From assembly GCA_037367405.1 (NCBI GenBank), contig JAZKJV010010762.1, positions 62,001-126,000 of the forward strand: a stretch of 64,000 nt of DNA, given 5' to 3'. The DNA comes from Ottelia alismoides. Taxonomy: Eukaryota > Streptophyta > Magnoliopsida > Alismatales > Hydrocharitaceae. Positions 55,283 to 64,000 of this stretch are shown piece by piece; position 1 is the stretch's first letter, and each line of letters starts with the position of its first letter. The notes beneath the pieces are model-generated. The model was not told the DNA's origin. It worked only from the letters and a program-made list of their open reading frames with translations, and did not search any database. A program made the translations under genes and the position numbers.

Positions 55283-57763
55283 TAATGCCCATGTTCCTCC
55301 TGCGAGATCATATTTGCTGCCGTTTTTTTTTCCTAATTTTCTTATGTTAAGCTTAAGTGCTGAGATGAAATATTAAGTTAAATTAATGCCCATAAGTTAT
55401 TTTTGCATTAAGATTGACTGTGAGCCTTTTCGATAACAGGTTAAAGTAGTGAAAGTAGATGTTAAGATTGACGATGATTTGCCATCCAAAAGGGATTGGT
55501 AGTGCAGCTTGTTGCTCGTTTTCCAACAGTCTCTCTGTAAAATGATTTGATCTTATAATAGTGGTGAATATGTTTGAAATGGAAATGAGATTTGATTCCA
55601 TGTTTGAAATATGATCGAAAGAGAAATAATTTATTTAATGGACTAAACAAGAGAGAGTATCCCTGTAGGTAGAAATTGGAATTTGGGGTAATCTCAAAGA
55701 GGGGGTAACACCCAACCGAACCGCCTCTATAGCTAGATTTAGCCATGTATGTGACGATATGTTGTTATCGTCTTGAGTTTGATTCTTCTTCTACAGTAAT
55801 AGTAGTCGAAGCATTCCCTGGAGATTTTTTTTTGCAAGAATGGGATGTCTGCTGGATATTTATCCCAGCATTGGAAAATAAATTGAAATTATTGTTTTGG
55901 GTTATTTGTTCCTATTTACCTTTCTTCGGGGCCAATGAAGGAAAATAGTTACTTTCTTTGGATTTTTACACCATGGCTCTTTCCAACTTTGTCGATTATG
56001 CGACTGTCCGTGTATTATTCATATTTGCATTAAACTCTTGCAAACTTACTAACTCTTTACACTGCGATCCCCATGGTTAATTCTTGCAAAGATCATAGTG
56101 TAAGACCGAGTAAGTTTGCAGGGGGTTGTTAGGGAAATATGAAAAATACATGAGCTTTTACGTAATTAACAGTGTTTATATTGATCATTGTACAAAATCC
56201 GTATTTTCTTTAGTATGTATCGTACATTGCAATAACCGAGAGTAGGACACTTCTTACATGCATGCATGTGATTCATATAAAAAAAATCAATCCTCGTGGA
56301 GTAGATTGTTTCGGAAAAATTGCTCACGAAATGTGAGTATGATGTACATGGTGGGCTATTATTTGACAACTTAACCTAAATATTTAGTGTGCAGGTTAAT
56401 ACGTCCAATTGTGTTCGAATTAAACAAGTTGTCAAGTTCAGTGTTCCTTGATAGTAGTTCAACTCTAAACTTGAGATATTACTACAATGGTTTTTGTGAT
56501 TATTTACGTGTCATGGCAATATGTATTGGCAAGCACATTGTTGCATGATTTTGCATCATCCAAGGTAGATAGGATCCTATAAAAATCATACTGTTTGAAT
56601 GAGTGATAAGAGAGATAATTGATATTGTAATTATCAATTATCATAAAAAAACAGAGAATATGGCATCATCAAGTACAAGTTATACCACGAATCAAGTGCT
56701 TATTTATCCACGCATTTCATTGAAAAGGAGAACAGCACTGCTGTGTTATCTACTTAGCACAGCTGCTACTGCTTTATTTCATTTATGCCACATCGGATCT
56801 ATTCACATGATATTGCCCTTGCTATTTCCTTTTCTATTTTCCTGCTCCAGACCCACAAGGTTGCATTGGATGGTATAATTAAAATTTAATGATCACTTTA
56901 TCTGAAATAATTAATCTAAGGTAAACTCTTTTTATCTCGAGATAAGGTTACAGTGTCTCACTTCCAAGCATGACCTCATTGCTCAATGTAATGTTCTGTC
57001 TACCATTTGTTTTTTCTTCTTTCTTTGTTGATTAATTATTATTCCAAAAATAATCTGACCTCCCATTTTTAGGAAACAAAGTAGGTATATTCCGGGCAAG
57101 GTTTGGCTAATATTTATATTCAGTGTTTTGGATGGGAAAATATGCCATGGACGGAATATTGATAGGCTTGGCTTATTACAGTACAATATGGTCAAGAAAA
57201 GAATAGGAATGCTTAGATTTTTGGGAATCGATTCCTCCTGATCAGCTTGTTCCTTGTTCAATTTTCATCAGAATAATCCTTGGCTCAACTGTATAAGCAC
57301 CCGACGGAAGACGCACGAACGCATTAACAACCAGCACGTTGCGAATGGATTCCATCAACAAGACACACATATGCATACATCTACTTCACATATGTGTGCA
57401 TGTATGCGCGTTCCAGATTAGCTAAGCCGATTGGAAAGAAATTTAGCGGATAGATCGACTAAGAAATCGAGAGTTTTAGAAAATACCATAATAACCAGGT
57501 TGTAAAAACTAAACCATAGCAGAGGGTTCAATCAGTTAAATCAAGAATCGGAGATAAAAAAAGTCGAATCAACCAGTTCTGAGCAACCTTGACTTGGTTA
57601 AGCAAATGCTCCTTGACTTGGTTAAGTCAAATGAACCAACCCAAGAGTTTTGCCATTCATTTTTATTGATAAAAAGTATTTTTCAATAATTAGCTTAAAT
57701 GCAAATTCTTAACTACAAGTCTTCCCCTTATTTGTTTACCCCATCCCAAAACTTCTCCCCTTC
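55283..57763. other. No gene recognised
   Basis: AT-rich. Short open frames at 55745-55948 and 56603-56878 are hydrophobic but without known domains, conserved start context or promoter, and are not called. Confidence 0.4.
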
Positions 57764-57766
57764 TAA

Positions 57767-58014
57767 GGGTGCGTTCGGTTCGGGAATAAGCAAGAATAAG
57801 GATGGAGAATAAAGAGAATAAGGGTCTATTCTTTGTTCGACTGGAGGATAGGAATAAGGAGAATAAGGTGAAATAAAGGTAGGTAAGGTGGGATAAAGAT
57901 AGGAATAAGAGTGAAATAAGATGGAATAATGAGGAATAGTCGTACCACTGGGAACCGTGTCGGGTGGAGAATTGACCCCTTATTCTAGGGCCTATTCTCC
58001 AACCAAACAGGGCC
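57767..58014. mobile_element. Tourist-like (PIF/Harbinger) MITE (248 bp)
   Basis: Left GGGTGCGTTCGGTTCGG and right (complement) GGCCCTGTTTGGTTGGA, the GGGCCTGTTTGG type of end. Flanked by TAA (57764-57766, 58015-58017). The interior repeats GGAATAAG-type words. No coding capacity. Confidence 0.85.
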
Positions 58015-58017
58015 TAA

Positions 58018-58294
58018 AGAACCATGACAATCTAACGATTCCATACTTTTTTAGTTCAGGATCAAATGTTGACGATCCAACGTGGCCCCCCTTTCTTTCC
58101 CAATGAGCATCAATCTTCTTTGAAATACCTCTCCAATCTGGTTTGACAATTATAGCCGATGCTGTAATTAAGGCAGTCCGTCAAATGAGAATGGACGACC
58201 CTCGTAGGAGGCTAGAGATAGTGGGTTCGTATCTCGAGATCATCTCGAGATAAGAGGGCGGTGATCGGACGATTCTGCCATGTACAGCAGAGTC
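58018..58294. other. Spacer between MITE and inverted LEA copy
   Basis: 277 bases with no gene, promoter or transposon end recognised. Confidence 0.5.
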
Positions 58295-58387
58295 CGAAGC
58301 AAGCTGCGCAGAATGCGTGGGAGACCACGAGGGAGGCGGCTCAGAAGGCGAAGGAGACCGTGGTCGACAAGGCGATGGATGCCAAAG
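58295..58387 (+). repeat. Inverted copy of part of LEA exon 2 (perfect 93 bp)
   Basis: 93 bases identical to the reverse complement of 58514-58606, inside exon 2 of the LEA-like gene. Separated by 126 bases. It lies downstream of the gene's stop in the gene's own direction, so read-through transcripts would fold on themselves. On + it is in a frame of its own (58261-58449) which is not a gene. Confidence 0.95.
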
Positions 58388-58445
58388 GCACTTTCTGTGA
58401 CGATGGAAAAAAACTTCATTCAACGTGTTCCAGAGGGCCCGGCGC

Positions 58446-58886
58446 TTAGCTCTTCATATTAACAGTCCGCTTCACGGCCTCGCTCGCGCTCTCCGCAGTA
58501 TCTTTGATGGCTTCTTTGGCATCCATCGCCTTGTCGACCACGGTCTCCTTCGCCTTCTGAGCCGCCTCCCTCGTGGTCTCCCACGCATTCTGCGCAGCTT
58601 GCTTCGCCTTCCCTCCGATGTCCTTGGCGACCCCCACCGCCTCGCTGCCGCCATTCACCGTCTTCCCGATGGCCTGAGAATCTCATGCTTTAGGAATCGG
58701 CAATAGTGTTGACGTAATCTTAACTACCAATCGTGAAATTTCATCGGAAATAAATGGATAATTAGATTAAGAAGGTAATTAGTTTACAGTGGCAGCAACC
58801 AAATTAGCCTTCTCCCTCAGATCCTCTGCCGTTTTCTTAATCTCTTTTGCCGCGGCATTTATGTCTTCAACCCCTTGTTTTGACAT
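58446..58886 (-). CDS. LEA-like (LEA_4 / group 3) small protein, two exons
   Basis: Minus strand: exon 1 58788-58886 (33 codons, ATG at 58884-58886), intron 58674-58787 (114 bp, GTAAAC...TTCTCAG, phase 0), exon 2 58446-58673 (75 codons plus stop). The predicted protein has 108 residues and is hydrophilic, rich in Ala, Lys, Glu and Thr, with no hydrophobic core or Cys. It contains 11-residue-type amphipathic repeats such as AAQNAWETTREAAQKAKETV and DKAMDAKEAIKDTAESASEAV typical of LEA_4 proteins, which are unfolded in solution and become helical on drying or at membranes. Such proteins protect cells in seeds or under water stress. The start was chosen because the ATG opens a frame that joins in phase. 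Exon 2 alone is open to 58658 but lacks an ATG. Part of exon 2 is duplicated in inverted orientation downstream. Confidence 0.75.
58514..58606 (-). repeat. Inverted-repeat arm within LEA exon 2
   Basis: Partner of 58295-58387, 93/93 identical in reverse complement. Confidence 0.95.
58674..58787 (-). other. Predicted intron of the LEA-like gene
   Basis: 114 bp, minus strand GTAAAC donor and ...GATTCTCAG acceptor. It joins ...LVAAT and AIGKTVN in phase 0 and is AT-rich, unlike its exons. Confidence 0.7.
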
Positions 58887-59125
58887 AGTCTGCAAATAAG
58901 ACTAATCATAAGTAAAGGGAAGATTATGAAAATGTCGCATATTACTGACAATATTTAAACGAAATTTTACACTGGCGTCTTTCTATTTTTGTCCATAACA
59001 CTTGTAGCCCTAATGCTTTTGCAAATTTTTAGAAAATTTGCATAAACGTGCACAAGTATAATTCAAAAAAGATAGGGATATGTTAATGGCAAAATGCAGA
59101 ACATAAATGCCAACACATCGTGTCA

Positions 59126-60825
59126 TGTAAGATATTGTATATGGCAATATGAGGTTCATCAAAATGTTATGCACTGTTTAAGATTCTTTGTAAATGGTAT
59201 ATTACAAAAAAAGTGTCCCCTGTTTAGGTTAATATATAAGAGATGACGCTTTGAGTCCAACTTCAATACTTTGTTAACGATATTTTATTTTTCCATCAAA
59301 AATTGTAATGGTAACTTAGTGTATATAATATATGAAATCCTAAATTTTGATAAGCAGTTATTTATTAGAGAGCAGGGAGCCTGCACCATGGGGTGTAAGA
59401 AACTCTCTGCACCCACCTCATTTTTCGATTATTTTTTTATTTTTTTAATAAAAAGTTAGGGGGATTTACTTAATATGTTAAGGGGAATATGTGTTTCAAG
59501 TTTCATGCAAAATAAACAATCTTAACACGTTCATCTAGACATGGTCGATTTCAGCAATTCTGAGACCGTTAAAATTCGGTAGTCTTGATGGAGTTGATAG
59601 AAGTCTCGAATTAAGTTGAATTTGGGTGATACATGGTGATGTAAATCCCCCAATGTTTCATTTCAAAAAAATCAAAAAAAAATGAAAAAATAGACCAGGT
59701 GTAGGGAGTTATCTGCACCTGCCAAGGTAGGCTCCTTTTTTTCTTATTTATTATATGACATCGTTTGTTATCCGCATTTATATTCTACATTAGGTTATGT
59801 AGATAAAATCCGAAATAGTTAATTATATTATTTTATTTGAAATGTATAAACTTTGGCAAAAACATTTTATCGATCAAATCTAGGCACCAAGATGTCGAAT
59901 TTTTTTATCAGGACCCATTTCGATGCTCACTCCAAACTTCGAGACAGTTTGTTAAATTTACCCTAATAAATAGAAATTTTCAATGATGATCTTGTGGAGT
60001 AGAACCATCTGACAGTTTAGAAGTCTTAAGTAAATCATAGATATTATTTTTTTTAAAAAAATAAAGTACGTCAAAAAACTAAATAATACTGGTCAAAAAT
60101 CAAGTATCCCACCCCCAAATCCCAAAACTATAAAAGATTTTGGTTTTCCCCCCAAAAATTGATCTAATTACTAAAACTGCTTCAGAACTTAAGTATGCAG
60201 ATCTGAGACGCAAATATCTCAATTAATAGTCAAAACATCATATTCGCCTCTTTTGACAATCCTATAATTTAAAAAATTAAGAGGTTTGACAATTAGCAAG
60301 AAATATATATATAATAGAAACAAGTGTATGGGAAAAATCTCAAAGCTTGAGGTCATAGGATTTAATAAAGTTCTCGTTTGTTCTATACGCAATCGATAGT
60401 GCTAAAGAAAGACTACCGTCTAATCCCGATTCAGAAAGCAACAATATTAAAACAATAAAAACAAAATCCATAAGATTTAAGTCTAAATACGAAATTTCAA
60501 AGCTAAATTTAAAAATAATCAGGACGGATTTTGAATCTTTAAATGGTACAAGTTCGGATATTAATCTTGTATTACCTAATGGATGCACTTAGATTCATAC
60601 ATTCATTATATCAACCTTTATATCTTCAGCTTAATTATTCCTTCCTCATCCATCAAATCAACCGAAGAAAAATAGAAATAAACCATTCGTATATTCTATT
60701 TTACTTTTTTTCTTTTCTCTTATCCTAAAAATCAGAATATAATTAGAAAATAGTATGGTAAAAAAAGGCCTCTAAATCTTCCTTTCACCGCACGTCATAC
60801 CACTTTCGTTGGAATAATAAATGTA
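59126..60825 (+). repeat. Tandem duplication, copy A
   Basis: Begins TAAGATATTGTATATGGCAA and ends TTTCGTTGGAATAATAAA. Closely similar throughout to copy B (60849-63841) once the insertions are set aside. Interrupted by a MITE at 59368-59743. No gene. The function of the duplicated segment is unknown. Confidence 0.9.
59368..59743. mobile_element. Mutator-like foldback MITE (376 bp) inside copy A
   Basis: Left GAGAGCAGGGAGCCTGCACC and right (complement) GAAAAAAAGGAGCCTACC then TGGCAGGTGCAG are inverted ends. Flanked by TTATTTATTA on both sides (59358-59367, 59744-59753). The empty site GTTATTTATTATATGAC is preserved in copy B at ~62716, so the boundaries are certain. Confidence 0.93.
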
Positions 60826-60996
60826 TTATTCACTGTTTAAGATATTGTAAGATATTGTATATGACAATATGAGGCTCATCAAAATGTTATGCACTGTTTA
60901 AGATTATTTGTAAATGTTATATTACAAAAAAGTGTCCCTTGTTTAAGTTAATATATAAGAGATGACGCTTTGAGTCAACTTCAATACTCTGTTAAC

Positions 60997-62627
60997 CAGG
61001 GGTGTTTATGGGTCGAAAACCCATCCCATTTGCACCTAGCCCGATCCAAACCATGACACAGGGTCAATGGGTCGCCCCGCTCCATTTTAAGTGGTTATCC
61101 ATTGGAGTGGATACCCATTGTTCGAAATGGATAATGGATTACCTGCGGGTATCCATGGATATTAAAGTAATATTACAATACATATATAATAAAGAAAAAG
61201 ATAACAATATGAAATCGGTCAATATTATTTTTTATACATGTGGGTTACTCTATTTAAATTTATGACTTATTTGGTATTATATCTACAAATTAACTTGAGC
61301 ATGCATGTAGATCAAATACACAATATTGGTATGATTATGGATGGAGACCACAAAAAAGAAACAGAAGCTGATGCATTACCATTTGATTTTGGCAACAAGT
61401 AGATCCTCAATACTACCACAAGCAGAAGCCGATGCATTACGACATCTAGTTATGATTATTTTTATAAACGAGACCTACGGGTTATTTCAATTTAAATAAA
61501 AATTAGACCTTAGAGTTAATTATTCAATTAAATTTAAGCAGGATAATTCTGCTATAAACTTTAGAATCTGATGTCAAAAATTGATTTAATCTTTTTTTGA
61601 AAGAAAATTGATTCATTCATGTATATATAGCATACCTCGATATAGGAAAATACGTGAGCATTTCCGTACATAAAAACTTAAATATTATTATAAGAATATA
61701 ATTTCTTAGATTTTATTATAACCCCTATCATTTGCTTAAAATATTGGTTTTGACCAAGAATTAAATGAGCCGGCGTCTTAGTGATTTCGTACAACTAGTC
61801 ATTCAGTAGATATCTCCGAATATTTCTCTATCACAATCCGTAGAGTGATTGCATGGTATGTTTATTGCTATGGCATCTTCTTGATGTTCAGTAACAATTA
61901 TAGAACGGGCGATGCTCACGAGTAGCGCTGCACGGAGTTGGTAAGGTCCCTTCAGGTAGAGAGATGTGAGAGAGGAAGAGGTTATCGCAACATCAAGTAG
62001 TTTTAGCCCCACCGGTCCCCTTTCGCCGTCTAAGAGGCGACATCAATGGTGGTGCTATATGCTGCAACCATCCTCCGTTGGTCGTCGAGCAAATCCCCTC
62101 GCCGCCATTACTAAGGAACGGTAATCCCCTCCATAACCAAAATACCTATATTTTTTATCCAGATATTTGCGTCCCTTACTAAATTACACGACAATCGATG
62201 CATTCCGACAAGCGATGTGTAGGAGATTATCGTATGTGATTACATCCAAATTAAATTGATTTTATATTTATTCATTGTTGTGTTGTAATCGTTGTGTCGA
62301 TGTTACATCTGATAATATCTCATTTTGATTAGTGACCCTTATATGTCTTCCTGGACTCGTAAGTATTGCATTTTTGTTATTTAGCCTTTTGTCTAGCAAC
62401 AATGCAGTTTTATCTGCTGTGCACGAGGGCACTGGGGGATCCCAACGGGTTGCTAATGGATCAAAGATGGGTATCCAGTGGATACCAGTTTGGATCACCC
62501 ATGTAAAAGGATCAATTGGTTTCGGATATCTACTTCAGAAAATCAAATTGGATAACCATGTGGTGCGGGTCATCCAACATGGATCGGATTGAGTATCCAT
62601 GGGATCCGAGAACCATGCACATCCCTA
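60997..62627. mobile_element. hAT-type non-autonomous element (1631 bp) inside copy B
   Basis: Left CAGGGGTGTTTATGG and right (complement) TAGGGATGTGCATGG, with a perfect 8-bp duplication CTGTTAAC (60989-60996, 62628-62635). The empty site TTTGTTAACGATATT survives in copy A. Subterminal regions are full of GGATACCC/GGGTATCC words in both orientations, as in known hAT elements. The interior has no transposase frame. Confidence 0.93.
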
Positions 62628-63120
62628 CTGTTAACGATATTTTATTTTTCCATCAAAAATTGTAAAGGTAACTTAGTGTATGTAATATATGAAATCCTGA
62701 ATTTTGATAAGCCGTTATTTATTATATGACATCGTTTGTTATCCGCATTTATATTCTACATTAGGTTATGTAGATAAAATCCGAAATAGTTAATTATATC
62801 ATTTTATTTGAAATTTAAAAACTTTTGGCAAAAACATTTTATCGAACAAATCTAGGCACCAAGATGTCGAATTTTTTTATCAGGACCCATTTCGATGCTC
62901 ACTCCAAACTTCGAGACATTTTGTTAAATTTACCCTAATAAATAGAAATTTTCAATGATGATCTTGTGGAGTAGAACCATCTGACAGTTTAGAAGTCTGA
63001 AGTAAATCATAGATATTATATTTTTTAAAAAAATAAAGTACGTCAAAAATCTAAATAGTACTGGTCAAAAATCAAGTATCTCCCCCCAAACCCCAAAACT
63101 ATAAAAGATATTGGTTTCCA

Positions 63121-63146
63121 CCCCCCCCCCCCCCCCCCCCCCCCCC
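63121..63146 (+). repeat. Poly-C run (26 C)
   Basis: Copy A has only six C at the equivalent site. Expansion or an assembly artefact. Confidence 0.9.
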
Positions 63147-63290
63147 AAATGATCTAATTACTAAAAGTGCTTCAGAACTTAAGTATGCAGATCTGAGACG
63201 CAAATATCTCAATTAATGGTCAAAATATCATATTCCCCGCTTTTGACAATCCTACAATTTAAAAAATTAAGAGGTTTGACAATTAGCAAG

Positions 63291-63292
<2 letters not shown>

Positions 63293-63325
<33 letters not shown>
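63293..63325 (+). repeat. (AT)n microsatellite
   Basis: Expanded relative to the short ATATATATAT run of copy A at ~60303. Confidence 0.9.
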
Positions 63326-63328
<3 letters not shown>

Positions 63329-64000
63329 GAAACAAGTGTATGGGAAAAATCTCAATTCTTGAGGTCTTAGGATTTAATAAAGTTCTCGTTTGTTCTATAC
63401 GCAATCGATAGTGTTAAAGAAAGACCACCGTCTGATCCCGATTCAGAAAGCAACAATATTAAAACAATAAAAATAAAATCCATAAGATTTAAGTCTAAAT
63501 ACGAAATTTCAAATCTAAATTTAAAAATAATTAGGACGGATTTTGAATCTTTAAATAGTACAAGTTCGGATCATTAATCTTGTATTACCTAATGGATGCA
63601 CTTAGATTCATACGTTCGTTATATCAACCTTTATATCTTCAGCTTAATTATTCCTTCCTCATCCATCAAATCAACCGAAGAAAAATAGAAATAAACCATT
63701 CTTATATTCTATTTTACTTTTTTTTCTTTTCTCTTACCTAAAAGTCAGAATATAATAAAAGTTAGAAAATACTATGGTAAAAAAGGCCTCTAAATCTTCC
63801 TTTCACCGTACGTCATACCACTTTTGTTGGAATAATAAACACAAAAAAGCGACGCCATTAAGTTGCTTTTAGTTTTCTAACTCTCGATTAAGATCTTTTT
63901 AGTATGAAGATCTTACTTTGTGGATTAGTGGACATTTTTTAAATTTCTATGAAAACTTTTGTTACGACGAGACCACTGCAAAAAAAAAGTCCAGATAATC

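Larger units (their letters stand above)
60849..63841 (+). repeat. Tandem duplication, copy B
   Basis: Second copy of the segment, ~24 bases after copy A in the same orientation. Interrupted by a hAT-type element at 60997-62627. Differs from copy A by scattered substitutions and by expansions of a C-run (63121-63146) and an (AT)n run (63293-63325). Confidence 0.9.

Noticed and set aside
56603..56878. Hydrophobic 91-codon open frame
   Set aside because: No promoter, homologous motif or coding bias; isolated in AT-rich DNA.
58261..58449. Plus-strand open frame resembling the LEA protein
   Set aside because: It is the inverted partial copy of exon 2, lacking the start exon and diverging after 93 bp.

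Overview
This is a repeat-dominated stretch of a flowering-plant nuclear genome, probably a monocot. The one confident single-exon gene and the LINE are GC-rich in coding sequence and sit in very AT-rich DNA, and splice sites are plant-like. The species cannot be named from sequence alone. No rRNA gene, canonical tRNA gene or CRISPR array was seen, and nothing indicates an organellar or bacterial origin.

Layout: (1) 1-9.2 kb holds remnants of long-LTR Ty3/gypsy elements of the Tat/Athila type: an integrase C-terminus and LTR on +, then a primer-binding site and LTR on -. (2) 9.3-15.6 kb is a decayed LINE split by an apparently intact 5-kb L1-type LINE with both ORFs open and 15-bp target duplications. 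(3) 16.8-21.6 kb is a cluster of foldback MITEs (CACTA-like and Mutator-like). (4) 23.7-27.6 kb is a second Tat-type LTR (+). (5) 28.5-29.3 kb is a broken R2R3-MYB gene on -. (6) 31.6-33.1 kb holds two adjacent hAT-type elements, one with two tRNA-like boxes in tandem. (7) 33.4-37.8 kb has a copia LTR, a TRIM-like element and a perfect CACTA foldback. (8) 37.75-41.87 kb is a third Tat-type LTR (-) with a nested MITE. (9) 42.7-48.8 kb is a dense array of Mutator-type MITEs, a 2.3-kb Mutator-like element and microsatellites. (10) 48.8-53.5 kb is the main gene-bearing stretch, with a promoter and a 144-codon gene. (11) 57.7-59 kb has a Tourist-like MITE and a two-exon LEA-like gene whose exon 2 is copied in perfect inverted orientation just downstream. 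(12) 59.1-63.8 kb is a tandem duplication, each copy later split by a different transposon.

Only two host genes look intact: the small gene at 52.4 kb and the LEA-like gene at 58.4-58.9 kb. Most other long open frames lie in LTRs, microsatellites or antisense to the LINE. Transposon calls rest mainly on terminal inverted repeats plus target-site duplications (TSDs) read directly from the sequence: 9 bp for Mutator-type, 8 bp for hAT, 3 bp for CACTA and PIF/Harbinger, 15 bp for the LINE. Several nested insertions give a relative order of events.
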